27,447 nucleotides of DNA from NCBI GenBank assembly GCA_002296225.1, contig DBHR01000032.1, positions 44,733-72,179 on the forward strand, written 5' to 3'. How positions within the stretch are numbered: the stretch's first letter is position 1; the number at the start of each line of letters is the position of its first letter. The notes under the pieces are model-generated. The model ran no database searches and had not been told where the DNA came from. It saw only the letters and a program-made list of their open reading frames with translations. The translations under genes were made by a program, and so were the position numbers. The stretch comes from Acidobacteria bacterium UBA823 (GTDB lineage Bacteria > Acidobacteriota > Vicinamibacteria > Vicinamibacterales > UBA823). Of the stretch, positions 1-8,493 are shown in pieces.

Positions 1-1500
1 ATCGGCATCACGCAGAATCCACTGAACCTGTTCGGTACTCGACAGCCAGTTCATCATCGGCATCGCATCGTTCCACTCGAGCGGCGGCGAGAATAGCCCG
101 GCCTCAAATTCCAGGGCCCGCATGATCGGCATCGGGAGGTCCTTCACCCGCAGCGTCAGCTCAAGCTGGTGATCCGGCTCTCGCCCGAACGCATCACGGT
201 AAGCATCGATGTCGCTGACGACATCGTCATGTTCCCGCAACGTTTCGAACTCCACTGACAAGTCCTCGGTGGCCGCCGTGTCACGCACGGTGACCCAACC
301 GAGTGTTTTGAGCTGGTAGTAGAACTCGCCCATGAAATCGTCGATCGCTTGGATCGAGTTAGTGAGTTCAATCTCACCCGCCTCGTTAAACTGGACCTCG
401 ACCACATAGCGCTCGGCGGGTGCGATCACGACGCTGTCGACCCGCTCCTCACGCTCGAACTTGCTGACGTCGGAAGCCACGACCTTTGCACGCGCGCCCC
501 CAAACACCATGTTGAACGTTCGGGAATTCGCCACGTTGGTGATATAGAACCTAACGACCTCACCGCGGTCAACTTCCAAGTGATAGTCGGTCGCCCCATT
601 GACAAGCATCACGTTCCCGAACCGCCCCATGAGGGCATGACTCGCCGCCGTATCGCCCCACGGGATCGGCCCCTGCCCGTCCATGAGGATGTCGTCGAGA
701 ATGATCACTTCTTCCCGGTTCACGCGGCCGTAGTAGTCAATCTCGGGTGGCGTAACCAGCATGTTGCCGTAAAGACCGAGGTCCTGTTGAAGGTCCTCCC
801 GCATGTGTGGGTGGTACCAGTAGATACCGGTATCGCGGAAATAGAGTTCATAGGTGAACGACTGGCCGACAAGCACCGGTGCCTGTGTGACATCGGGCAC
901 GCCGTCAAACCGGTTGTCGAGCCGCAAGCCGTGCCAGTGCACGGTTGTCGGCATCTCGATCTCGTTGGTGAAATTCACGGTGACCGTCGAGCCGCGCTCG
1001 GCCTTGATGAGCGGCCCTGGATGTTGGCCGTTGTAGCCGTACATCAGAAACGTCTTGTCGTTAATCGTGCGGCGGACGATCGACGCCACAAGGTTAAGTG
1101 TTTCACCGTCGACCATCTCAACAATTTCGCCCGGGCGCGCCTCCGGAAATCCACTTGGGTCCATATCGTCCTTGACCATGAACGGCCCGACGACCGGCAC
1201 GGCACCCTCAATGCCAGGCAGCGGCGGCATCAGCGCGTCCATCGGTGGCATTCGCCACGCGACGTTGCCGTCGCCAAGAACCTCAGTTGGCCCCATGTTC
1301 ATGTCGCCCATCTGATCCTGGGCTACCATCTGGCCTGCCTGTTCCATCTTCTCTAGAACCTGCTCTTCCATTGGCACGGGCATCCGGGATTGACTGGGAT
1401 TCGGCGGGTGTTGCGGCTGAGCGAGCGTGTCGGACGCATCAAGGAGACAGCCAATGAGCAAGAACCCGCCGGTCCAGCAAGACACCCGACGAAGGTTCAC
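1..1500 (-). CDS. Multicopper oxidase, exported (C-terminus beyond window)
   Basis: This is a copper-dependent oxidase of the laccase/CopA type, which would couple oxidation of a metal ion or phenolic substrate to oxygen reduction outside the cytoplasm. The 500 codons present open with a GTG start at 1500 and a signal peptide ending near AQP (residue about 29). A Met/Pro-rich linker (about 40-100) follows. The first cupredoxin domain carries the copper motifs HWHG (188-191) and WYHPH (228-232). A second cupredoxin-like domain follows (about 290-420), and the third begins near the window edge. The C-terminal copper motifs (HxxHxxH and HCHxxxH) lie outside the window, so the type 1 site cannot be checked. 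The start overlaps the upstream stop by one base (TAGTG), which implies translational coupling. The class is clear; the substrate is unknown. Confidence 0.93.
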   Translation of the reverse strand, partial: MNLRRVSCWTGGFLLIGCLLDASDTLAQPQHPPNPSQSRMPVPMEEQVLEKMEQAGQMVAQDQMGDMNMGPTEVLGDGNVAWRMPPMDALMPPLPGIEGAVPVVGPFMVKDDMDPSGFPEARPGEIVEMVDGETLNLVASIVRRTINDKTFLMYGYNGQHPGPLIKAERGSTVTVNFTNEIEMPTTVHWHGLRLDNRFDGVPDVTQAPVLVGQSFTYELYFRDTGIYWYHPHMREDLQQDLGLYGNMLVTPPEIDYYGRVNREEVIILDDILMDGQGPIPWGDTAASHALMGRFGNVMLVNGATDYHLEVDRGEVVRFYITNVANSRTFNMVFGGARAKVVASDVSKFEREERVDSVVIAPAERYVVEVQFNEAGEIELTNSIQAIDDFMGEFYYQLKTLGWVTVRDTAATEDLSVEFETLREHDDVVSDIDAYRDAFGREPDHQLELTLRVKDLPMPIMRALEFEAGLFSPPLEWNDAMPMMNWLSSTEQVQWILRDAD

Positions 1501-2069
1501 TAGAAGCCGTACTTCAGGCAGGGTTCGTTCTCGTACGGGCCGTGGCCGGCCAAGGTGTGCATCATGCCCGAGCGAGACATCCCGCGCATGACGACAGGCC
1601 CACGCCAGCGGTCGGTCGGCTCGGCCGAGAGCTCAAGGGTGACGATCACGAGAAATTTATTCCAGTCGACTCGGCCCGAGACGGTTTGGCCCTCCTCGAG
1701 CACGCCGACCCTGATAACGTCGTCAAGGTCTGGCGCCGCCGCCCAAGCCGTGTAGACGCCGCGACGTGGCGCCTTGAGGTGGTCGACCGACAGCGACAAG
1801 TCGTAGACGTAACTACCACTCGGTGAAACGGCCACGCCGAACGGGGACCGTGCGAAAGCGATCGTTCCTGTCCCGGTGGCCCGGCCAGTGCCGGGCACAC
1901 GCCGCGTTGTCACCATCTCGATACCGTAGTACTGCGACGGCAGCAACGGTGCGGAGATGATCGTGCTGCACGGCACCAAACTGCTGACCGCCCCGCTGGG
2001 CGGCGGTGCGGCCACGCCCACCGCACGCATGATACCGACTGCCAGCACCACGGCCCACGCGATCCTCAT
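1500..2069 (-). CDS. Small secreted protein with Met/His-rich tail, unknown function
   Basis: This 189-residue protein belongs to no family I can name. It has an N-terminal hydrophobic signal (about residues 1-21, AVGVAA), two cysteines (Cys34 and one near the C-terminus) and a middle part predicted to be mostly beta strand. The last 30 residues hold the segment RGMSRSGMMH and then AGHGP. This Met/His cluster could bind copper, which fits its position directly before the multicopper oxidase, but that is inference. Its ATG overlaps the stop of the LVIVD gene (ATGA) and its TAG overlaps the GTG of the oxidase, so the three genes are almost certainly one translationally coupled operon. It could be a delivery or accessory protein for the oxidase. 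Coding status is well supported by the overlaps; function is not. Confidence 0.82.
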   Translation of the reverse strand: MRIAWAVVLAVGIMRAVGVAAPPPSGAVSSLVPCSTIISAPLLPSQYYGIEMVTTRRVPGTGRATGTGTIAFARSPFGVAVSPSGSYVYDLSLSVDHLKAPRRGVYTAWAAAPDLDDVIRVGVLEEGQTVSGRVDWNKFLVIVTLELSAEPTDRWRGPVVMRGMSRSGMMHTLAGHGPYENEPCLKYGF

Positions 2070-3424
2070 CGCCTGGCTCCGGAGCTCTCAGCCGGCATCT
2101 CACCCAAAGTCTCGTCCCATTTCTGTGCACTCGAAATGTCTGGCATCCCCCAATCAGCGCCGTTCCAGCCAGAAAAACCTTCCATTTCGAACGCCCAGAA
2201 GCCAGTCGTCATGTCGCTAACAACGATCAGGCCGTCTGCGTTACGCACGTCAACACCGAACGCACCGTTGAACTGTGAGTAACGGACCTTGTTCGGCGGA
2301 CCGGTATAAGTGTCGTAGTAGCCAACTGTGACCGGGTTCTCTACATCCATCAGGCTAAAGACCTGTAGGCCGTCAAGGTAACCTGATACAAAGACGTAGG
2401 GCCAGCGGACCTCGTGGTTGTGCACCAGATGGCGCCAGTCGGCTGTCCAGGCAGAAATCGGGCTGCGGATATTCTTGATTTCGCCCTCAAACGCCGGCTC
2501 GAGATCGAAGATCCGGATCGGCGCGTACTGATACTCCGTCTCCGCCACGACATAGCGGCCATCTGACGTCGGCGTGAACGTGTGACCGGAGCGGACGCCA
2601 CTGATCCCGGTCAGCGTGACGAGCAGCTCGGGCTCTTCCAAGTCAGTAATGTTATAGACGTAGTACCCACCCGTGCCGCCACCATAGAACCGGTCCTCGC
2701 CGCTGTCGGGATGATAGCCCGCGTAGAAGTCGTGATACCCGCGGCGGGCAGTTGAATCGGGCACCGGAATCTTCGCGACGAGCGCGTCATCCATGAAGCC
2801 GTCGACGATGTAGCCTAGGTCATACACGTGTGCGAACGGGCCCGACACCGTCGTCATCAAGAGTACGCGGCCGTTACTATGCTTGTAGATGAAGATGTTG
2901 TGGAACCCGCCCGGCGTGTCGGGCGAACGGATCCGTGCCACTTCTCTCACGCTAGCCGGGTCGGGCAACCCGGTCACGTCGAGCACGACGCCACCCAGGT
3001 CGCGATCGGGGCCGCCCTGACGGAACTGGAGCGACTGCACGACGTAGTAGCGCTCATTCCACTTAAAGTGCTTCACGTCCATGCCGCCCGTGCCGAGATG
3101 CAGATCCTGGTTTTCAATCCGCCACGAGTACACCCGTTCTGGGTTCGTCGGATCGTGCAGGTCGATGATGTCGATCCCCTTGTCGCCCTCGAAGCCGTAG
3201 ACCATGCGGCCGACATAAGCATAGGGTCGGTCGAGCTCCTGTTCGATGTCGATGTCCGACACGCTCAGGCGCGGACCCAGCGGCAGGTGCGACAGCACAG
3301 TGATGTTGTCGCTCCCAGGTTTCTCGGCCGTCCACTGCGCGCTGACATCGCGGGCGGGGAGGAGCACGACCAGCGCCATCCCGGCCACGGTGACGGACCA
3401 GACAAACTTGCTGCGGATAGTCAT
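2066..3424 (-). CDS. LVIVD-repeat beta-propeller protein, exported
   Basis: The 452-residue product has a clear signal peptide (1-29, cleavage at VSA-Q30). It then shows repeated units of the type 'YAYVG...G.DIIDLHDPTNPE', 'GGVVLDVTGLPDP', 'YYVYNITDLEEPELL' and 'LQVFSLMDVENPV', which are hallmarks of LVIVD/choice-of-anchor propeller proteins. Such proteins are extracytoplasmic and thought to act as binding scaffolds; no enzymatic residues are evident. It is the first gene of the operon with the small secreted protein and the multicopper oxidase, and its TGA overlaps the next ATG. A GGGAG Shine-Dalgarno sequence lies just before ATG 3424. In other genomes, LVIVD proteins are often found with secreted redox enzymes, so a structural or substrate-presenting role beside the oxidase is plausible but unproven. 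Confidence 0.88.
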   Translation of the reverse strand: MTIRSKFVWSVTVAGMALVVLLPARDVSAQWTAEKPGSDNITVLSHLPLGPRLSVSDIDIEQELDRPYAYVGRMVYGFEGDKGIDIIDLHDPTNPERVYSWRIENQDLHLGTGGMDVKHFKWNERYYVVQSLQFRQGGPDRDLGGVVLDVTGLPDPASVREVARIRSPDTPGGFHNIFIYKHSNGRVLLMTTVSGPFAHVYDLGYIVDGFMDDALVAKIPVPDSTARRGYHDFYAGYHPDSGEDRFYGGGTGGYYVYNITDLEEPELLVTLTGISGVRSGHTFTPTSDGRYVVAETEYQYAPIRIFDLEPAFEGEIKNIRSPISAWTADWRHLVHNHEVRWPYVFVSGYLDGLQVFSLMDVENPVTVGYYDTYTGPPNKVRYSQFNGAFGVDVRNADGLIVVSDMTTGFWAFEMEGFSGWNGADWGMPDISSAQKWDETLGEMPAESSGARR

Positions 3425-3748
3425 AAGGCTCCCTCGCTGGAACTCTGTCGAGGCCAGACCCTACTGGACGGGCGTGGCCTGAGATTTCATGACGACACTC
3501 ATTCTACAGTAACGACCTATTCATTAGGTTCAAGGAGGGACCGAGGCCAAGCTGCCACAAGGTGCTACGTGGAAATCTGTCTCATTTTCGGACCGAAGGG
3601 GAACCTGAGGGGCGTTGAGTTCCCCCTCAGTGCTTCATCGCATACATACAGGATATTGACCCCAACGCTGTAAGCGTCGACCGAGAAGCATTGGAAGTGC
3701 TCGGCGTCTTCGCCAGAACTTGCAACTTGGAACCGAGAACCTCGCGTC
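3425..3748. other. 324-bp intergenic region without a gene
   Basis: This stretch lies between two minus-strand genes. It should hold the end of the FAA-hydrolase-family transcript and the promoter of the LVIVD operon. No ORF here has a ribosome binding site or recognisable product. The only structure I see is the pair of overlapping inverted repeats near 3598-3630, listed separately. The LVIVD-proximal part (about 3480-3540) is locally AT-richer and may hold the promoter, but I find no hexamer pair with standard spacing. Confidence 0.6.
3598..3630. terminator. Overlapping inverted repeats, possible terminator
   Basis: CTGAGGGG (3605-3612) pairs perfectly with CCCCTCAG (3623-3630) around a 10-nt loop. 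A second, mutually exclusive pairing joins GGGGAAC (3598-3604) with GTTCCCC (3619-3625). It lies about 120 bp after the stop of the FAA-hydrolase-family gene. No T-tract follows on either strand, so an intrinsic terminator is uncertain. Confidence 0.25.
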
Positions 3749-4936
3749 CTACGTCCCGCTACCGGGATAATGCTCGATCGGCGTCCGGAGGATACCGATT
3801 CCCTCGATCTCGATCTCAACGACATCACCGGCCTTGAGGAACTCTCCCCGCTCCATGCCCGTGCCCGAAGGTGTTCCGGTGGCAATCACATCACCCGGAT
3901 AGAGCGTCAGGATCGATGTGGTAAACGCAATTAGGTGCTCCTGAGACCAGATGAGGTCCGCCGTCGTTTGATCCTGCATCAGCTCGCCGTTGACCCGCGT
4001 GGTCAGGCGGAGGTTGGCGTGATCTGGGATGAACTCCTTCGGTACGATGAACGGACCGAACGGCGCGCCCCGATTCGTACTCTTGCCATCAAACCAATTC
4101 ACACCCGGGAACATCGACACCTCGCGGCGGGTCGAACCACCGCGGTCGCTCACGTCGTACATGAGGCTGTAGCCGAACACGTAGTCGTTGGCCTCCTCAG
4201 CCGACACCAGATAAGCCGGCTTACCGATAATCACGGCCATCTCGCCTTCCCAGTCGATTCGCTCGCGGCCGGGCGGAATGTAGTAGGGCTCGCCCGGATC
4301 GATGATGCACGAACGCGGTGACTTCGCGAACATGACCGGTGCATCGCGGGCCGGATCGATCTCGGCGATGCGTGACGGGTCGAAGCCACCGCGACCACCG
4401 CCAGACTCCGCGTCATCCGTCGCGCCAGAAATGCCATCGGCACCGTCGGAAATTTCTCCGCTCGGCGCAGCGGCCATGCCCTCGGCGTGGGCCTTGTAGT
4501 TCGCCGCGGCCGCCAGAACATTCCACGGATATTTAATCGGCGCTGTGATCCTCACCGCATTAACGGCGTGCACGAACGGCAGCGTCGCGTCGGCGCCGTC
4601 CTGGAAATAATTGGCAATCTGATACAACCGCGGTGCAGCCGTGTCGTAGGCTTCGATTAACGCGCGCATCTCGCCGGGTAGCACGATTGCGCTGAGCCCT
4701 GCCTCCGCCACGAGATGTCCACTGGCGCCATTCAACTCAAGAATCTGTTCGCCTAGCACCAAACCGACAGTCGTGCCTTCTCCACCCGTGAACCCGAACG
4801 TCGCCAACTTGAACGGCGTATCGGGCGCATCGGAGATCTGTACTGTCGTCGACGTACAAGCCGACACAAACACGAACGACACCGCCAAGAACAACCTGGG
4901 AAGGCGGGCCCTCATTAAAGTGGCGTGCGCGATCAT
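3749..4936 (-). CDS. Fumarylacetoacetate hydrolase family protein with lipoprotein signal
   Basis: The C-terminal two thirds form an FAA-hydrolase domain, a Mg/Mn-dependent fold that hydrolyses or decarboxylates beta-diketo and 2-oxo acids. Visible family features are NYKAHAEG (146-153), the metal-binding Glu pair in DWEGEM (Glu230, Glu232), Asp261 in YDVSDRG, and the C-terminal ATGTPSGTG loop. The domain is interrupted at about 156-199 by a Gly/Asp/Ser-rich insertion. The N-terminus is a lipoprotein signal: a basic start, a hydrophobic run and the lipobox VSAC with Cys27. Most relatives are cytosolic, so a membrane-anchored extracytoplasmic form is unusual. ATG 4936 has GAGGAG at good spacing; Met8 is an alternative start that keeps the signal. 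The fold is certain; substrate unknown. Confidence 0.92.
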   Translation of the reverse strand: MIAHATLMRARLPRLFLAVSFVFVSACTSTTVQISDAPDTPFKLATFGFTGGEGTTVGLVLGEQILELNGASGHLVAEAGLSAIVLPGEMRALIEAYDTAAPRLYQIANYFQDGADATLPFVHAVNAVRITAPIKYPWNVLAAAANYKAHAEGMAAAPSGEISDGADGISGATDDAESGGGRGGFDPSRIAEIDPARDAPVMFAKSPRSCIIDPGEPYYIPPGRERIDWEGEMAVIIGKPAYLVSAEEANDYVFGYSLMYDVSDRGGSTRREVSMFPGVNWFDGKSTNRGAPFGPFIVPKEFIPDHANLRLTTRVNGELMQDQTTADLIWSQEHLIAFTTSILTLYPGDVIATGTPSGTGMERGEFLKAGDVVEIEIEGIGILRTPIEHYPGSGT

Positions 4937-5021
4937 TAGCTACTCCTCATTCATCCTGTTTCCAATATCGCTATTCATTCGGTTTAGAATCTGAGTAACC
5001 GGAAGGTGAATAATACAGCGA

Positions 5022-8000
5022 CTAGGGCAGGGTTACGATTCCCGCGAGGCCTCGTTCTTCAAGCGTCTGGTTGAAGCTAGCGAGCTCACCTGCGCGGATA
5101 TCGTCCATTTGCAGTTCGTAGGTGTCAAGTAGCTCCTTGTAGTTCTCGAAAACCTCGCGTTGCTGTGTCGTCGGCGGGAAGTCCGTCTGTCCGACGTATC
5201 CGGCAAGGCTACTCAGCTTCGCCAACAGTTGGCGAGGCCAACGAATCGAATCCTGGCGTGCCGAGCCACCCGATAATCGCTGATCGCTGAGCTTCATCTC
5301 GATGGCAAGCAACCGCTCGTCCAGTGACCGGGCCGCAGCGTGGATTAGATCGGCGTCAGGATGGTTCTGCACCCGCCGACCAACGTCGTTAAGTTGCTCA
5401 CGGCTCGAGTCGATCTCATTAATGAGCGCGACAGCGTCATTCAACACATCACGGAGTTCGAACAGTAACTCCATTTGCGCTTGAATCTCCGCCTCGGAAC
5501 CGGCCGAGTGCGGGTCCTTGAGCACCGTAAGCAAGCGAACAAGCTCGACGTCGCCCAGCGTAAGCTTGACAGTGTACTCGCCAGGCGGCGCAAGCACGGC
5601 AACACGGCTGCCATCACCGACCGGCCGAAATCCGGACTCGGGATCGGCCCGCACGTGCGCATGCTCAAAGGCCGGCATTCGCAGCTTTGGCTCATCTGTC
5701 TGGTCGTAGCGGAGATCCCAATGGACACGATTGATGCCCGCTACTGTCGGTAGCTCAGACAGCGTTCGCACCACTTCCCCATTGGCCTCGAAAATCATGA
5801 CGCTCAGGTTGTTGTCATCACCAAGCTCATCCGGCAGGTAGTAGTGCAGCGCGGCACCGTAGGTCGGGTTGGTGCCGGCCGCCGAATCCTCAGGCTGACT
5901 CATAGTGCTCTCTCGGTTGCGGAAGCGGTAGGCCGACCGGGGCTCGAACAGATGCGCATCGGAATCGAGCACGTCCGAGGTCAGTTGCTGCAGCGGGGTG
6001 ATGTCATCGAGAATCCAGAAGCCGCGCCCATACGTGCCGACCACCAAGTCATTAAAATGCGGTTGAATCGTTAGCCAATGCGCTGGCGCGTGGGGCAGGT
6101 TGGTCTGCAGTGGCAGCCACCGGTCACCGTCGTCGAACGATACATAGACCGCGTTTTCAGTGCCCGCGTAGAGCAATCCCGGCCTGACGGGGTCCTCACG
6201 GACAACGTGAACGCTGCTAAAGACACTGACCGGAATCCCGCTGCTGAGCCGCCTCCAACTCCCGCCATAGTCGGACGTTTTGTAGATGTATGGGTCGAAA
6301 TCGTTCACCTGATGAAAGTCGACGCTGATATACGCGGTGCCGGCAGTGTGACTCGACGGTTCGACGTTGCTAACCGTGCCCCACGCCGGCAGGTCGGGAA
6401 TGTTGCCGGTCACGTTGTCCCAACGTTCACCGCCATCGCGCGTCACGTGAACCAGTCCGTCGTTCGACCCGACCCAGATCAGCCCCTCCTCAAGTGACGA
6501 CTCAGCAATGGCGAACAGTACTGCAGCATAGGTCGGACTAACGTCCTCGGCCGTCAGGCCACCCGTTTTCTGCTGTTTACTTTTGTCGTTGGTCGTTAGG
6601 TCAGGGCTGATCCTCCGCCAACTGTGCCCTCCATCAGTCGTCATGTGCACATACTGGCTACCGACGTACACCCGGTTGTGGTCATGCGGCGAAATGGCGA
6701 CCGGGAAGGTCCACTGAAAGCGGTATGGGACGTCTGCTGCCGCCCACCCTTCAGGATTATCCGGCCAGACGCTGACGTTGCGCGCGTGCCCGGTCTCGAG
6801 GTTATAGCGCTCCAGGATGCTGTCGTAACACCCAGACCAAACGATGTTGTTTTCGACGGGATCGGGAATGGCGAAACCAGACTCGCAGCCACCCACCGAA
6901 TGCATGAGTCCGATCGGGATACCGTTTGACTGGAGGCTGTTGCTCGGCACGCGCGCTGACGGACCGTCCTGACGATTGCCGTAGACGTAGTAGGGAATTT
7001 GGTTGTCAGTGTAGGCGTGGTACATCTGAGCAATCGGAAGGCGCGGCCGCCACCAGCTCCGCCCGTGGGTCGTCGAGATCGACACACCGCCGTCATGGCC
7101 GACGATCATCCGGTCGGGTTGTAGAGGATCGATCCACATGTCGTGGTTATCGCCGCCGGCCGTGCCGCGCTCAATCGTCATTCCGCCATCGAGCGAGACC
7201 GAGTGGCGGGTGGACAGAAAGTGGATCTCATCACGATCGTCCGGCGCGACCGCGGCCCGCGTATAGTAGAGTGGCCGCTGCGCGAGCGTATGATCTGCGT
7301 TCACCATCCGCCACTGGCTCCCTCCGTCGTCCGACCGCCACAGTACGCCTTGGTGATCGGCCAGTTCCGCATAGTCCGCGTTCGAGTTCGTTTCGATGAG
7401 CGCGTAGACACGGTTCGAGTCGTCGGGTGTCATCGCCAGACCGATCTTGCCAATTGGCTTGTCGGGGAGGCCGCTACCGACCAGCTCTTCCCAGGTCTGG
7501 CCACTGTCGCGCGAGGTCCAAAGACCGCTGCCAGGCCCCCCGCTCTGACGGCCCCACGTCTGAATGGCCAACTGCCACATGCCGGCAAACAGAATCCGTG
7601 GATTGTTGGGGTCCATGACGATGTCTGAGGCGCCGGTATTTTCATCGACGAACAATACGTGCTCCCAAGTCTCACCACCGTTAGTTGTGCGAAAGACCCC
7701 GCGCTCCTGCTGTGGTCCGTAACCATGCCCCATAGCCGCAGCGAAGACGAGGTCAGGGGACGTCGGGTGGATGACAATCCGACCGATGCGGCCCGTCGCG
7801 TCCAGCCCCATGTGCCGCCACGTCTTACCGGCATCGGTCGACTTATAGATGCCGTTGCCGTGCGAAATATTGCTACGAATGAACGTCTCGCCGGTGCCTG
7901 CCCAGACAACGTTCGGATTCACCGGGTCAATAGCTAGGGAACCGATCGACGCTGCCGGCTGGTCATCGAAGACCGGTTCCCAGTGGATACCGCCGTCCAC

Positions 8001-8234
8001 CGACTTAAAAATCCCGCCAGAAGCAGCACCGATGTAATAGATGTTGAGATTTCCTGGAACGCCAGTCACAGCGCTGACACGGTTGCCGACCGGGCCGATG
8101 TGTCGATACTCAAGGGCAGCGAAGAGCTTCGGGTTAATGTCGCCTGGCAACTGTGCGACCACCCACGGCGCACCGAGATGCCCCAACACGACAACAAGAG
8201 CGACCGATCGAAAGAACGATACTGTGCGCGGCAT
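5022..8234 (-). CDS. Sortilin/Asp-box (BNR) propeller protein, exported, 1070 aa
   Basis: This is a large secreted beta-propeller protein of the kind annotated as 'glycosyl hydrolase' or WD40/YVTN/BNR-like. I count ten Asp-box motifs (S/T-x-D-x-G-x-x-W types), including SVDGGIHW, STDAGKTW, TTNGGETW, SRDSGQTW, SDDGGSQW, TTDGGHSW, TRDGGERW and TSDYGGSW. They cover about residues 50-720 and imply one or two propellers related to the sortilin Vps10 domain. After about 740 there is an Ig-like segment (EANGEVVRTL) and then a helical, probably coiled-coil tail. Asp boxes are structural, and I see no sialidase Arg triad, so enzymatic activity is doubtful. The frame is open to a TTG at 8252, but ATG 8234 has GGAGA at correct spacing and gives a clean signal peptide (cleavage after WVVA). 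I therefore chose it. Confidence 0.9.
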   Translation of the reverse strand: MPRTVSFFRSVALVVVLGHLGAPWVVAQLPGDINPKLFAALEYRHIGPVGNRVSAVTGVPGNLNIYYIGAASGGIFKSVDGGIHWEPVFDDQPAASIGSLAIDPVNPNVVWAGTGETFIRSNISHGNGIYKSTDAGKTWRHMGLDATGRIGRIVIHPTSPDLVFAAAMGHGYGPQQERGVFRTTNGGETWEHVLFVDENTGASDIVMDPNNPRILFAGMWQLAIQTWGRQSGGPGSGLWTSRDSGQTWEELVGSGLPDKPIGKIGLAMTPDDSNRVYALIETNSNADYAELADHQGVLWRSDDGGSQWRMVNADHTLAQRPLYYTRAAVAPDDRDEIHFLSTRHSVSLDGGMTIERGTAGGDNHDMWIDPLQPDRMIVGHDGGVSISTTHGRSWWRPRLPIAQMYHAYTDNQIPYYVYGNRQDGPSARVPSNSLQSNGIPIGLMHSVGGCESGFAIPDPVENNIVWSGCYDSILERYNLETGHARNVSVWPDNPEGWAAADVPYRFQWTFPVAISPHDHNRVYVGSQYVHMTTDGGHSWRRISPDLTTNDKSKQQKTGGLTAEDVSPTYAAVLFAIAESSLEEGLIWVGSNDGLVHVTRDGGERWDNVTGNIPDLPAWGTVSNVEPSSHTAGTAYISVDFHQVNDFDPYIYKTSDYGGSWRRLSSGIPVSVFSSVHVVREDPVRPGLLYAGTENAVYVSFDDGDRWLPLQTNLPHAPAHWLTIQPHFNDLVVGTYGRGFWILDDITPLQQLTSDVLDSDAHLFEPRSAYRFRNRESTMSQPEDSAAGTNPTYGAALHYYLPDELGDDNNLSVMIFEANGEVVRTLSELPTVAGINRVHWDLRYDQTDEPKLRMPAFEHAHVRADPESGFRPVGDGSRVAVLAPPGEYTVKLTLGDVELVRLLTVLKDPHSAGSEAEIQAQMELLFELRDVLNDAVALINEIDSSREQLNDVGRRVQNHPDADLIHAAARSLDERLLAIEMKLSDQRLSGGSARQDSIRWPRQLLAKLSSLAGYVGQTDFPPTTQQREVFENYKELLDTYELQMDDIRAGELASFNQTLEERGLAGIVTLP

Positions 8235-8493
8235 TGAACTTCTCCAGATCAAAATGGCTGTGAGCCACTTACTATACCCGGTGTCCCGAACGTTTTATGT
8301 GTCTCCAAGCTAAGCCTTATCAAGCGCTTAACGGCACCTTCGTTAACCGGTGAACAACTCACCTGTGACCCGAAGACCGTCTCCCCCGGCTAGCATCCCG
8401 CGGCCCAACCGGACGAGATGCGCTGGATCGAGTCGGCAGGGTCTACGACCTTCAGTTGACCCGCCTCCGTGACATAGCGGATGCTGTGACATC
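8235..8493. promoter_or_regulatory. Divergent promoter region between propeller and phosphatase genes
   Basis: This 259-bp stretch separates two divergent genes. On the minus strand TATAGT (8271-8276) is a good -10 candidate for the propeller gene, about 37 bp before its ATG, but I find no convincing -35. A short hairpin (GGTGA/TCACC, around 8350-8365) is visible. No convincing ORF lies here. Confidence 0.3.

Noticed and set aside
349..1356. Long plus-strand ORF of 335 codons
   Set aside because: It is antisense to the multicopper oxidase, whose minus-strand frame contains HWHG and WYHPH motifs. The plus-strand translation resembles nothing and has no ribosome site.
2828..3673. Plus-strand ORF of 281 codons
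   Set aside because: It is a shadow of the LVIVD gene on the other strand, extended through the intergenic gap because of GC-rich codon bias.
5022..8234. Annotation of the Asp-box protein as a sialidase
   Set aside because: Asp boxes are structural and shared with sortilin-type propellers. I could not identify the sialidase FRIP motif or Arg triad.
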